A DNA stretch of 64,000 nucleotides from Haematococcus lacustris (GCA_030144725.1 JASKMD010000009.1:2001457-2065456), one strand, 5' to 3'; counted from the first letter of the stretch, positions 31,701 through 58,716 are shown. The notes: generated from the letters alone by a model not told the origin. Program-made: numbers and translations.

Positions 31701-34700
31701 CCTGCTTTCCTCACCCTGTTCAGCTCCATGGTGTTTGAGAGAAGATGAAAGAGGTATACCACTCCCAGCTGTTGTTTGGACCAGCCTGCCAGCTGCCGTG
31801 CCTTCTTAGTTCAGCCCTCGCGCCTCGCACCTTCTGCCCCTCCTGCTGCTGCTCTTGCTGCCCCCCCGGTGTCCTTACTGCTGCCCCTCCTGCTTAGCCC
31901 GCTTGTCGCCTGCGGATGCCTGTGCTGTGTAGGGTGGAGGAGCGCATGGTGATGACACTGAGCGAGCTGCTGCATGGGCCTGACAGCGCCAGCCTCACAG
32001 TCAAACAGGTGAGTCGGGACAGCACACCTCCACCCGCACCCCTCCACCCGCACACCTCCACCCGCACCCCTCCACCCGCACACCTCCACCCGCACCCCTC
32101 CACCCGCACACCTCCACCCGCACACCTCCACCCGCACACCTCCACCCGCACACCTCCACCCGCACACCTCCACCCGCACACCTCCACCCGCACACCTCCA
32201 CCCGCACACCTCCACCCGCACACCTCCACCCGCACACCTCCACCCGCACCCCTCCACCCGCACCCCTCCACCCGCACACCTCCACCCGCACCCCTCCACC
32301 CGCACCCCTCCACCCGCACCCCTCCACCCGCACACCTCCACCCGCACACCTCCACCCGCACACCTCCACCCGCACACCTCCACCCGCACACCTCCACCCG
32401 CACCCCTCCACCCGCACCCCTCCACCCGCACCCCTCCACCCGCACACCTCCACCCGCACCCCTCCACCCGCACCCCTCCACCCGCACCCCTCCACCCGCA
32501 CCCCTCCACCCGCACCCCTCCACCCGCACCCCTCCACCCGCACCCCTCCACCCGCACCCCTCCACCCGCACCCCTCCACCCGCACACCTCCACCCGCACC
32601 CCTCCACCCGCACACCTCCACCCGCACACCTCCACCCGCACACCTCCACCCGCACACCTCCACCCGCACACCTCCACCCGCACCCCTCCACCCGCACCCC
32701 TCCACCCGCACCCCTCCACCCGCACCCCTCCACCCGCACCCCTCCACCCGCACACCTCCACCCGCACCCCTCCACCCGCACCCCTCCACCCGCACCCCTC
32801 CACCCGCACCCCTCCACCCGCACCCCTCCACCCGCACCCCTCCACCCGCACCCCTCCACCCGCACCCCTCCACCCGCACACCTCCACCCGCACACCTCCA
32901 CCCGCACACCTCCACCCGCACACCTCCACCCGCACCCCTCCACCCGCACCCCTCCACCCGCACACCTCCACCCGCACCCCTCCACCCGCACCCCTCCACC
33001 CGCACCCCTCCACCCGCACCCCTCCACCCGCACCCCTCCACCCGCACACCTCCACCCGCACACCTCCACCCGCACACCTCCACCCGCACCCCTCCACCCG
33101 CACCCCTCCACCCGCACCCCTCCACCCGCACCCCTCCACCCGCACCCCTCCACCCGCACCCCTCCACCCGCACCCCTCCACCCGCACCCCTCCACCCGCA
33201 CCCCTCCACCCGCACCCCTCCACCCGCACCCCTCCACCCGCACCCCTCCACCCGCACCCCTCCACCCGCACCCCTCCACCCGCACCCCTCCACCCGCACC
33301 CCTCCACCCGCACACCTCCATCCGCACACCTCCACCCGCACACCTCCACCCGCACCCCTCCACCCGCACCCCTCCACCCGCACCCCTCCACCCGCACCCC
33401 TCCACCCGCACCCCTCCACCCGCACCCCTCCACCCGCACCCCTCCACCCGCACCCCTCCACCCGCACCCCTCCACCCGCACCCCTCCACCCGCACCCCTC
33501 CACCCGCACACCTCCACCCGCACCCCTCCACCCGCACCCCTCCACCCGCACCCCTCCACCCGCACCCCTCCACCCGCACCCCTCCACCCGCACCCCTCCA
33601 CCCGCACCCCTCCACCCGCACCCCTCCACCCGCACCCCTCCACCCGCACCCCTCCACCCGCACCCCTCCACCCGCACCCCTCCACCCGCACCCCTCCACC
33701 CGCACCCCTCCACCCGCACCCCTCCACCCGCACACCTCCACCCGCACCCCTCCACCCGCACCCCTCCACCCGCACCCCTCCACCCGCACCCCTCCACCCG
33801 CACCCCTCCACCCGCACCCCTCCACCCGCACCCCTCCACCCGCACCCCTCCACCCGCACCCCTCCACCCGCACCCCTCCACCCGCACCCCTCCACCCGCA
33901 CCCCTCCACCCGCACCCCTCCACCCGCACCCCTCCGCCCGCAAGGATGATCTGGGTGCACAGTCGCATGGACCCATGGACAGACATGCACTACTGCCAGC
34001 AGTTGTTTGCGGCGGAATGGCGGTCACTGCAGCCACAAGGGGTGGTTGCAGGCGCTGGGCATTGCTCTGGACATTGCGAGAGGCCTGCAACATCTCCACA
34101 GCAGGGTGCCCGCCATCATTCACCGAGGTGAGGGGCTCAAACCTCAGCGCCACATCGCATAATAGCAATAAGCATAAAAGCTGCCCCTGATGCCCCTGCC
34201 CCTGTCTCCTCCCAGGCCTGGTGCTGCACATGTGTTCCCCTTCCCAACGATATATGGTGACCTGCATGCAACTAGGCGCTGCCACCAGCCTGCTGTCCTG
34301 TGCAGACCTGAAGCCAGAGAATGTGCTCCTGGACGCTGCAGGCGTGGCCAAGATATCAGGTGACGCCTGCTGCCTGCCCTTGCCCGCCTCTGCCTGCCCC
34401 TGCTCGCCCCTCCTGCCCTGCCTCTGGCCCCTGGCCGCCCCTGCCACGGGCCCCTGCCTGCCCCTGCCCACCCCTAAATCATTTGTAGTGCCTCCATGCT
34501 GCTGCTGCTGCTGCATGTGCCCCTGGCGCCACCCTGAAATCTGCTGCTGACTTTGAACCCACTGCTGCTGCTGCTGCCTCAGTGGGGCCTGCCCTAGCCT
34601 CTGCTGTGGCTGCCACCGCTATTGCCTGCCTTCCTGACCCTCATGCTGCTGCCCCTGCTGCTGGCCTGTGTCAGACTTTGGGCTGGCGCGGTGCCAGTAC

Positions 34701-35973
34701 ACCTCCTGCGTCAACACCACCAGGCGGGACGCTGGCACCCTCATCTACATGGTCAGTCGCCCCACCTCTGCCCTGGTCATACACCTCGTTGTGAACAGTG
34801 TTAGCTAAACAAGGTCACACAACCCACACCCCGCCCCGTGATGCTGGCAGTGGTGACAGTGGTGCCCCATCTCTGCCCTGCTGAAGCAGCAGGGTGTGAT
34901 GGGGTCCCACCTTTGTTTCTTTTCCTCGGTGCAGAGCCTTGCTTCTACCCTCCCCCTCATGCCTGCCTTTGCACTGGGCCAGAAGCCCTGGTCACTTGCC
35001 CATCCTTGCTCTGATTACGCACCTGGCAGTAGGCGCCACCCCCCTGCTGCCCTCCTGCTGTCCTCCTGCTGCCCTCCTGCTGCCCCCCTGCTGCCCTCCT
35101 GCTGCCCTCCTGCTGCCCTCCTGCTGTCCTCCTGCTGCCCTCCTGCTGCCCACCAGGCGCCGGAGTGCTTTGACCCGGCCCTAGGCAAGCTCACAGACCG
35201 GGCTGACGTGTTCAGCCTGGCAGTGTGCCTGTGGGAACTCATGGTCCGCCGCAAACCATGGCAGGGAGTGCAGGTGGGAGTGGGGGCGGGGTGAGGGTGG
35301 GGGTGGGAGGGGGGCTACGGGAAGGATGGGGGGGAATGAGCCGCAGTCAGCCAAGGGAGGGGTTGAGGGATGGGCTGAAGGATAGGGGTCAAGGGGGGAG
35401 GTGTGGGTGTAGAGAGGATGGGATGGGGTGGGGGTGGGGGACAGAGTTGTTCTGGGTTAGGGTTAGGGTTATGGTTAGAAGGGTTAGGGTTAGAAAAAAG
35501 TGTTGTTCAGGGATAGAAAATGGAGAGAATGCTTGCTTCTACCATGCTGCTTGTCGTGCCTGCATGATTTCAGGTGTATGACTTCTTGCAGCGCATGCTG
35601 CTGGAGGATGCGCGTCTGCCCCTGCCCACAAACGACGAGGTGAGGCAGCCCAGCAGGGGCTGAAGCGCCAGTTGGGGGAGGCTCCGCAACCCTGACATGG
35701 GGGTGATGGGGGAGGGTGCAGCAGCCTGCCCCTGCCCCTGCCCCTGCCCCTGCCTGCTCCGCTCCACCTGCCCCGCCCTGCCCCTGCCCCTGGCAGGTTT
35801 GCCCCCTGGCCCTGCGCCGCCTCATCGCCCGGTGCTGGGACTCAGCACCCGCCTGCCGCCCCTCCTCATCCGAGGTGGTCACGGAGCTGCAGCGCATCCA
35901 CCACTACTGGGCACCCGACACAGCGGCCACCCCCCTCACCCTGACCTCACCCCTGCTGGCCACCAGGCTGTGA
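28480..35973 (+). CDS. TKL-type serine/threonine protein kinase with long low-complexity N-terminus
   Basis: Ten exons all joining in phase: 28480-30597, 30783-30902, 31408-31490, 31933-32008, 34052-34127, 34306-34359, 34675-34751, 35157-35273, 35574-35639 and 35797-35973. The product is 987 residues. The first exon (706 residues) is low complexity: a poly-Q run near residue 90, an Ala/Val/Glu-rich stretch, and a duplicated block (TPQPGRL...AALLTS...QQPGHP). The kinase domain fills the last 290 residues. The glycine loop is GKGSSSVVY (705-713). The ATP lysine is K725 (VAIK) and the helix-C glutamate is E747. The catalytic loop is HRDLKPEN (D825, K827, N830). DFG is 843-845, APE is 869-871, and the C-lobe has DRADVFSLAVCLWELM and a late RCWDSAPACRPSS. 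All catalytic residues are present, so it should be active. The layout fits the plant and algal Raf/MLK-like TKL group. Substrate and pathway are unknown. Confidence 0.92.
31563..31650. repeat. (CCCTGA)n microsatellite
   Basis: About 12 CCCTGA units in the kinase intron after exon 31408-31490. Confidence 0.9.
32022..33944. repeat. 1.9-kb 14-bp minisatellite with one two-state position
   Basis: About 137 tandem copies of CTCCACCCGCAC(A/C)C. Nearly all variation is A or C at one position. One unit near 33319 has CCATCCG instead. A-type units cluster at the left end and C-type units dominate the right. It fills most of the intron between kinase exons 31933-32008 and 34052-34127. It has no stops in several frames, which creates very long false reading frames on both strands. 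Confidence 0.97.
35041..35155. repeat. 12-bp CTGCTGCCCTCC repeat
   Basis: About nine copies run right up to the CAG acceptor of the kinase exon at 35157, so the array forms its pyrimidine tract. Confidence 0.9.
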
Positions 35974-38177
35974 GGGACAACCCTGCCCTAGGGAAGCAGG
36001 CCACACCGCCACCTCCCTCACCCACACCCTCCTTCACCCACCCCCCTTCGCGTCCCACTTGTGAACAGCCTGCAGGCAGGGGGAGCTGGTAGCCTGCAGG
36101 CTAGCCAGCCAGTCAGGCAGCCAGCTGAGGAGCAGCATCTGTTTCTGCAGGCTGGGGTACCTGACTGGGCTGTGTCTGGGCATGGCAGTGGCCATGGATG
36201 TTGTGCCTTACCAAGGACCCTGTGCTGCCCACCCCATGCCGAGGGGTCACCTGGGTGACAGCAGGAGAGCCTCCGCAACCAGCCTGGCTAGCCTGGTCTG
36301 CCAGGGCATCCTCCATGCTCTTGACCCTCATGGCGTGCATGCAAGCTCTGTGTAAGTTGGGACCGGGCAGCAGCTCGCTGTGGGTGATGGCCAACACAGA
36401 GGAGAGTGGGGTTTTCACAGTATTGTTAGGGCGGCACATGCTGGAAGCCACAGGGTAATGGTGGCCAGTGATCACAGCCTGCCAGCCATTTGCTTTTCAA
36501 TTGCTGGGTGTAGTGGGGGAGAGGGGGCCATCTCAGACCATGAGAGGGGAGCTGCTGGCCACAGGGACAGCATGGGGAGGAGGGGAGCCACAGTCGCTAA
36601 GGCGCTGTGTATGCCTGGACCTGGGAGCAGCACTCTGTGTGATACCCTTCATAGCGGAGGGCAGTAATTCTCAAAGACAACACATGCGGGCAGCCAAGGG
36701 TAGCGTAAGCAATGATCAGCAGCAGCTTCCAGCCTCAGTCACAGTCGCCACGGTGAACTATGGACCACTGGCCTGGAGTTTCAAGCGTATGTTCTTCAAG
36801 CATGGGTTATGATCTACATATTCATTGCGCCTCATTTAATTGGGGTCATGGTAGCACCCCTCTTCTATGCTGATTTGCATCTATATGGCTCCTTGCATGC
36901 AGGACTTCAATGCCGGTGGGGTGTGGGTAAAGTGGGGCATGCACATTGCATGCATTGCATTGTGAGGGATTTGATTGAAGTAGGGCCAGCAGCAGGTGCA
37001 TGCCAATTTGGAACCGACTTTGGGTGCATTGGGTGCTGTAGACACTGCACACCACAGCGTTAGTTTCACATTTCTTAGTGGGCGTATGTGACAAACAAGT
37101 GATAATGGTCAGCTGCTAGATTCTGCGTTCTTAGCCACAAGAACTGGTCCTGGTATGATCACTTGTCATATCATCGCCAACCTGGCATGGGCTGCGTGGA
37201 TTGGCAATAATCCATCAACAACTCGAGCGTGAAGCGAGCGCATTGGAGGGCACCCACCTTCATGTACTCGGACACGCAGTGCATTGCTTCTGACATTTCT
37301 ACATCTGCTTGTCCAGTATTCGCGTCTCAAGAGAGATCGGCCCCTAGCGCTCCCTTGTCAGCGTTCGCTGGTCGGGCATGAGCGTGAGCGTTGCAGCCTG
37401 CGTCCACCCGAATCGTTACCAAAGACCCTGTTTGACGGCCCTGCCCGCCCCTGTCCGCTAGTAGCCCACTGGCATTGCCGCACCCTGGCATGCAGCTGAT
37501 GCTACACAACCTCTTGGAGGGGAAAGACGGCCAGGCAGCCTAACGGTTGACGATTCGTCTACACAAACATGGTCAACCGCCGAACATACTTTCACCATGG
37601 GCCCCCCTGGATATCTACAGATTTTATATGAGTCAAACGCTGGAAAAGTTCAGGCTTGCCGCTTGCAAGCCACCAGCCCTGGCTATTGCTGGGTTTGACT
37701 GTTTTTGACCGCTTCCGACTACTGTGCGCGGCCATTGCTGTTAACGCACGCGGGGGAGCTGCTGCGCTAAGTGAGCTAGAGCGGGCGTGAACTGGCAGTG
37801 GTCAGGGGCTCGTTCTAACTGCTCCGGGTGTGATTGGGCGGCCGGTTCGAACATGCAAGTCATATGCACCATATAGCTTGCGCTGCCTTCACTTTGGCGC
37901 GCAACATCGCATCGCATCAGGCGCACCTAACCCAAATCAATGCATAAGACAAAGCAAGACCCAGCCCGCCCCCGATGGCGGTGTCGGCCATGCTGCCAGC
38001 TCATCCGTCATAACTCCCAGCTCTACCCTGAGCCAAGTGCTTTCCTAGCTGCTATAGTTCCCTGCTTCCAGGCACCTCCCTTCCTCCCTCCCTAGGAGGT
38101 TTAACCCAGGCCCCCAGCCCCAGCCCCCGCCGCAGGATGAAGCTGACGTAACATCCACTCTTCACACTGCTGACCAA
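35974..38177. other. Convergent spacer between kinase and VPS53
   Basis: No gene supported. TGTAA at 36351-36355 could be the kinase polyadenylation signal. The 36800-37750 part is less GC-rich and has no recognisable exon. A 28-bp piece at 37528-37555 resembles the shared LINE-tail block. Kinase and VPS53 are transcribed toward each other, so both 3' untranslated regions end here. Confidence 0.45.
36351..36355 (+). terminator. Candidate polyadenylation signal TGTAA
   Basis: TGTAA is the common poly(A) signal of Chlamydomonas-type algae. This one is about 380 bp after the kinase stop codon. Confidence 0.35.
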
Positions 38178-52627
<14,450 letters not shown>

Positions 52628-52755
52628 TCCTCACCCGTGTATAACCTGCTAGCCTACGACCACCAATCTGGACATCGCATCAGTTTGGTAGCAACAAACG
52701 AATCACACATTTGCAGTATAGGACCATCGTCGAAGCGGACATCTCTACCTGCACG
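52628..52755. promoter_or_regulatory. Short divergent promoter of VPS53 and purple acid phosphatase
   Basis: Only 128 bp lies between the VPS53 ATG (52627, minus) and the proposed phosphatase ATG (52756, plus). A shared bidirectional promoter with very short leaders is implied unless the phosphatase starts further downstream at 52798. Confidence 0.5.
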
Positions 52756-55700
52756 ATGTACAATGCGCCAGGCCGAGCTGGAGCGGCGCCATTTGACATG
52801 GAGGATGCCGAGGACACCCTGCTCTTCGCTAGGAACGACACTAAGAATGCACGGGACATATACCGACAACGGGAGCACAGGAAGAAAGCCCTGAGTGCGT
52901 ACAGAGTGATGGTGTGGGTCAGCTTGGTGGCAAGGGGGGCCCAGGCTTGCACATTCCCTTTGCCCGCAGTTGCTGTGGCCTCAATTGCTGCCGGTCTCAG
53001 TGCCCTTGCACTCATTCTGGGCCTGGCATACGGTCTGCGCAGCCGACGAGTCAGCTACAAGTGCCCACCTGGCTTCATAGCTGACCAGGCAGACATGGTG
53101 TTCTTTGTGGTGCGTCGTCATTTCCTAGGCTCATTCTCAAGCAAGCTTCACTCTCTATCCTCTGCTTGCTATCCCGCCATGAATGCCAGACAGCCCCTAG
53201 TCTGACGGGGTGGCTGATAAACTGCATCTGGATATCAAAGCATACCTTGCATGTATCCCATGCATGCATGCCGCATGCAGCCATGCATACCTGGCTTACA
53301 GCTGGGCTAGCCCAGGGCATGCACACAGCTGGGCATCACCCAGGCTGAGGGGTGCCACAGTGCGTTACCATCATCACCACTGCCTTGCAGGTGGGCGACT
53401 GGGGGCGTGGCGGCAGTGAGAGTCAGAGGAAGGTGGCGAGCATGATGGCGCAGCTGGGCGGCTGCTACCGCCCATCCTTCGTGGTGTCCACAGGCGACAA
53501 CTTCGTTCAGTGCGCTGAGGGGGACCAGGAGGGGCTAGGTCTGCGGGCTGAGGGGCAAGCAGGGAGGCTGGACCAGGAGGGGGGGGCTCTTGGGCACGCA
53601 GGGAGGGATATGAGGCAATAGGGTGTGGGGAGGTAGGAGCTCTGTTACGTTTGGGCTACAGAGGGGGGTTCTAGACAGTGGAGTGAAGCAAGCGAGGGGG
53701 TTCAGCCTGTGTTATTACTGCATAGCGATGCTTGGAAAGGTGAGAGCACTCAGGCTGGAGGACTGGCTGGCTCGGGGGGTGTCCTCCCAGGCAGCGGCAG
53801 CACCAGCACCTTCATCACAACCACTTTGCTGTAGACATCTTCATTGGCATGCGCCGTCGGGCGTTTTTGAAAAGCACCAACACCGACCGCATGCAAACAG
53901 AATTGGCATGCGCACATGGAGTATGGAGCATAGCCATGTGCGCAGACGGTATATGGGGCCGGCGCTGCCCCTGCCAGCCCCATAGCCCTATGTTGCCTTT
54001 GATGGCAGCCCTCACTCTCTTCCGCCCTGCCTGCTGTGCAGTATGAGTCAGGGCTGCGGGGCCTTGAAGACCCCTTCTTCACGCAGACCTTCACCGATGT
54101 CTACACAGACGACAGCCTCATGGTAAGGCACCGCTTGCAACACCTCCGTGATCAGCCCCACTGGGATCACAGCTGGCACCCACTTGCGCCACCACCTCCA
54201 CCCTGGACAATCTGCTGCTTCTCATGCAGCTGCTGCTGCCATTCACCATGCAGTGCAAAAAAACACATGTGTGGTGCATGGAGGTTGGCCCATGCGCTGC
54301 ATGCCTGTCAACCCATGTGCTGCATGCAGATTTGCTTGCTGCCCCATGTGGCCATGTGCCCCAGGTGCCCTGGTATGCCGTATTGGGCAACCATGACTAT
54401 GGGGAGCTGGACCGGGAGCAGCTGCGACTGTGCTCCTCCTCTAACTTCACCACCTGCCCGGCGGGCTGCTGCTACAGCCCTGCCTGGCAGACCAACATGA
54501 GCAACAGGGATTGGCGGTGGAATGCACGCCAGGTGCGTCACGGCCACTGGGCTAAAGGTGACATTAGGCACAAACATGCATGGAAAGTGTGGGTAGTGTG
54601 TGATGTGTGTCCCAGGCCATGAGCCCACAACCACATCAACCCACACCAGCCATCAACCACCTCAGCCAACAACCACACAGCGCCACAATGCATGTCTGCT
54701 TGCTGTGGCTGAGACGAGGTTTGCAAAGGAAGAGGGTGATGGCAAATGGCAACTGCTACAACCATAAGAGCTGCCCTGGGAGCCATGTACAGACTAGCCA
54801 GAGCCCATGTGTAGCATGGCATCTGCAATTGCACAAATTGCCATGTTGTGTACATCACAAGCTGCAATCATGCACAACCTAACGTGTTCAATGTCGTATA
54901 AACCAGACATGGAAAGAGCATTTGCACTTGTCCTTGCATGATGTGCTGTTCAAACAACTCCTTACCTTCATTTGCTTCAACGTCATGCTGTTGGCAGACT
55001 GTGGTGCTCGTAGGGTGCGTGGCGACAAGGGTTCGGCAACGGGCTGCTGGACATTGTGTTTGTAGACACCAGCCCCTTTGTCACCAAGTACCACTCCGTT
55101 CCCTGGGCCAACATAGCAGGCATGTCACACTGCCTGGGACACAGCCAGCACTGCAGCCTGAGCCACAGCCAGCACTACAACAGCTGTCCACCACCCCAGC
55201 ACCCACAACCAGCTTACCTGCCTAGCAGCCCTCCAACCCCCTCCAGTGCTGGCCCAACTGCAGCACAAGCCTGAGGTGGAAGTCCGCCAGCATCGCTGCA
55301 GCTGGCATCAATTACTCCAGCAGGCACACCTAGCCTGCAGCTTGCAGCAGCAGATAGATAGTGCCCCATCACCCACCACCCACCCACACCACACCACACC
55401 ACACCACACCACACCACACCACACCACACCACACCACACCACACCACACCACACCACACCACACCACACCACACCACACCACACCACACCACACCACACC
55501 ACACCACACCACACCACACCACACCACACCACACCACACCACACCACACCAACATNNNNNNNNNNNNNNNNNNNNNNNNNNNNNNNNNNNNNNNNNNNNN
55601 NNNNNNNNNNNNNNNNNNNNNNNNNNNNNNNNNNNNNNNNNNNNNNNNNNNNNNNNNNNNNNNNNNNNNNNNNNNNNNNNNNNNNNNNNNNNNNNNNNNN

Positions 55701-58183
55701 NNNNNNNNNNNNNNNNNNNNNNNNNNNNNNNNNNNNNNNNNNNNNNNNNNNNNNNNNNNNNNNNNNNNNNNNNNNNNNNNNNNNNNNNNNNNNNNNNNNN
55801 NNNNNNNNNNNNNNNNNNNNNNNNNNNNNNNNNNNNNNNNNNNNNNNNNNNNNNNNNNNNNNNNNNNNNNNNNNNNNNNNNNNNNNNNNNNNNNNNNNNN
55901 NNNNNNNNNNNNNNNNNNNNNNNNNNNNNNNNNNNNNNNNNNNNNNNNNNNNNNNNNNNNNNNNNNNNNNNNNNNNNNNNNNNNNNNNNNNNNNNNNNNN
56001 NNNNNNNNNNNNNNNNNNNNNNNNNNNNNNNNNNNNNNNNNNNNNNNNNNNNNNNCACCACACCACACCACACCACACCACACCACACCACACCACACCA
56101 CACCACACCACACCACACCACACCACACCACACCACACCACACCACACCACACCACACCACACCACACCACACCACACCACACCACACCACACACCACAC
56201 CACACCACACACCACACCACACCCAGTCAGGACTGCAGGCGCGGCATCATCATCATCCCATCCTCACCATCACACAGTGTCACACCCTAACACTCTACCA
56301 CGCATGGACTCAATACTAATGTTCGATGGTTTTGGCCAGATGTTACCACAGACCTAGCACACTGAAGCATGCATATCAGAAACCCATCGTGGATCGTGAA
56401 TGTGATGAATTAACATATTGACCTAGATGCTTTGCAACCCTGCATGGGGCTTGCATGTGTTGCTGCAGGTGGCATCAACAGCCAGGACTGGGAGTCTCAG
56501 GCGGCCCTGGTGCAGGCGTTACTGCGCAACTCTACAGCCAAGTGGAAGCTTGTGGTGGGCCATCACCCCATACGCTCCTATGGCGAGCACTGCAATGGGG
56601 ACGGCAGCGGAGACTGCTTGGACATGCAGTGGCTGCGACCAGTGATGAAGCGGTACAAGGCAGCCGCCTACTTCTGTGGCCATGAACACGACCTGCAGCT
56701 CATTAAGGTGAGGGGCTCGGCAGCCTGGCTACTCGCTGGCCGCCCAGGCATGATTATCGTCAGCGCCAGCGCCAGCACCAGCACCAGCAGCAGCACCAGC
56801 GCCAGCAGCAGCAGCAGCAGAAGCAGAAGCAGAAGCAGCAGCAGCAGCAGCAGTAGCAGCAGCAGCACATGGCATTTGTTGATATGCAAGCCGTTATGAC
56901 ACCATGCGCCTTGCTGCAGCACAGCCTTGGTGTCAATGGTGGGGTCACTCATGGGGTTGCCTCATTGTTGTGTGACCAAACAGCTTTCAGCTGGTGGGTG
57001 AGAGGTAGGAAGGAAGGCAATGAATCCCATGTACCTGATGGTGTGTCAAGTCTGCACCATGCATGAAACTGGACGGACAGCCCGGTCAATACTGGAGCCA
57101 TTGATGCATGCAAGCCCAACATATGATGTGCTTTTCTCAGGTCCCAGCAAGCTTGGCAAACTCCACATGCAGTGCATGGTGTTCTTGGTGGCGAAGAGGT
57201 CCACGTCCGTCACCATCTGCATTGCATGTATTTGCTGTGTCACACAACCTGCATGTCCAGCTGCACGCCCTACCTGCACGCCCTACCCACTGCAAGCTGA
57301 CTGCACTGCAGCCACCTACACTGGCTTGGCCTCCACTGGCTTGTTGCGCCCTGCTGCCAGTCACTCAACCGCATGTTTTGCATTGCTGCCTCCAGTCCAA
57401 GGACAGCGCTACGCCACCCGACCCGGTGTACTACGTAGTGTCAGGGGCAGGCTCTGACATCCGGACGGGCGAGTTCGCCAATGTGGGTGCGGCTGAGCAG
57501 CAGCAGCACTCAACATCATCGTCACCATCACCGCCCGCAGCGCCAAGCATACGACGGGAAGGGTTTCGATGCCCCAGGCTGTTCATGGTCACCATGCAGG
57601 GGTGATGGTGGGAGAGTCTGCATTGCCATATGCCGTCACTGCCACCAGCCTACCTCCAACACCCTTGCTCTTCACCTCTTTGCCCGGCACCCTCGCGGCC
57701 TTCCCTATTGTCCACTGCTGCCCCTCAGGTCGAGCCACTAACCCTGCAGGAAACCAGCTTCTTTGCAGGTGAGGGACCCACCCCTGCCTGGCTGCCCTTG
57801 CAGCGGGCTGCTGGTGGCTCTCCTCTCCTCACTCCTTTCCCCCATCCTCTCCTCCTCTCCTCTGCCCTTGCTGGCCTGGCACATCGCTTGGCCCCTGCCC
57901 CTGCCCCTGCCCCTGCCCCTGCCCCTGCCCCTGCCCCTGCCCCTGCCCTCATGCTCTCACAGCTCCCATACCTCCTGACTCTGTTCTTCCTGACTACCTC
58001 CTTCGTGCTAAGCTGCAAACAGAGCACACTGCCCCATGCTCCGCTGCCCTTGCTGCTGCTGTGGCCGCAGACCAGGGCGGCTTCGTGGCCGTGGTGATCA
58101 AAGGAAACACCATGGCGCTGCATGTCTGGGCAGACAGGGTGGCCACACCTGCATATGCAGTGGACGTCACTCTTCCTGCATGA
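52756..58183 (+). CDS. Membrane-anchored purple acid phosphatase (metallophosphoesterase)
   Basis: Nine exons, all in phase: 52756-53109, 53391-53504, 54042-54122, 54365-54532, 55014-55119, 56469-56707, 57396-57482, 57729-57768 and 58071-58183. The product is 433 residues. A 65-residue charged head precedes one hydrophobic helix (residues about 69-94, AVAVASIAAGLSALALILGL), giving a type II membrane protein with its catalytic domain in the lumen or outside. All seven metal ligands of the ACP5-like family are visible: D121 (VGDWG), D154 and Y157 (TGDNF-Y, split by an intron), N192 (GNHD), H306 (VVGHHP), H346 and H348 (GHEHD). The enzyme hydrolyses phosphomonoesters at acidic pH with an Fe/metal centre. 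Exon 5 ends with a GC donor (GCATGT), and its intron contains a 500-N gap. The 53504 donor (GTTCAG) is weak but restores GDNFY exactly. The gene diverges from VPS53. Confidence 0.9.
55381..56222. repeat. (CCACA)n array spanning an assembly gap
   Basis: Pure ACCAC pentamers on both sides (55381-55551 and 56056-56222) of a run of N. The true length is unknown. It lies in the intron after phosphatase exon 55014-55119. Confidence 0.95.
55556..56055. other. Assembly gap of exactly 500 N
   Basis: The round number suggests a placeholder rather than a measured length. No phosphatase coding sequence needs to be in it, since exons 5 and 6 join in phase. Confidence 0.98.
56783..56868. repeat. (AGC)n / (AGCAGA)n microsatellite
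   Basis: CAGCACCAGCAG and AGCAGC runs in the phosphatase intron after exon 56469-56707. Confidence 0.85.
57892..57948. repeat. (CCCCTG)n microsatellite
   Basis: Nine units in the last intron of the phosphatase gene. Confidence 0.9.
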
Positions 58184-58716
58184 CGTCAAACTATTCAAAT
58201 GACATCGCCCTGCCCAGCTGGTGTGAGACACACAACTGTGAGGCAGTGCTCTAGCCGAGAAGCAAGGCTAAAGCACAGTGGCAGTACCCGGCAGTATGAC
58301 AGTAGTGTCAACGAGGCAAGCAAGCCAAGGCATCCCTCTCCATTGTGGGACAATCACACATTTTATTATGGCAGATTGGGTGCCGCTGGCATCCAGCCAT
58401 GAGTGTCATCTCGATGTGCCCTGTGCCGTACTTCAACAACACATTGTGGCATGGCTTACCAGCCTGGTGGCTATTGTGGGACTGACCTACGGCCACCCTA
58501 ACAGCCTCCAGTGTGCCTTGGCTGGATTGGAAGGCTTGACTGTAGCGTGTGGGGTCAGGCATGCTAGGGCTGGCTGCTCCGCACGGAGTCGGCATCGCGT
58601 TGGCCTTGTATTGCTGCGGTGAGACATGTATTGAAGGGCAGGGCCAGGGGCCTCCATACAGACGTGAAACACTTCAGTGGTGGCGGCAGACCTCGCCCCA
58701 TGCTGAAGCTCTTCCC
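58184..58716. other. Convergent spacer, nothing recognised
   Basis: The 3' ends of the acid phosphatase (plus) and of the small minus-strand gene meet here. No exon, RNA or repeat stands out. Confidence 0.4.

Noticed and set aside
31811..34516. Very long minus-strand frame (about 900 residues) of VRVEGCGWRGAGG repeats, and matching long frames on both strands
   Set aside because: They are translations of the stop-free 14-bp minisatellite in a kinase intron. The kinase exons on both sides splice over it in phase.
55214..56319. Long frames reading WCGVV or HTTPH repeats through the N gap
   Set aside because: They are translations of the CCACA array and undefined bases.
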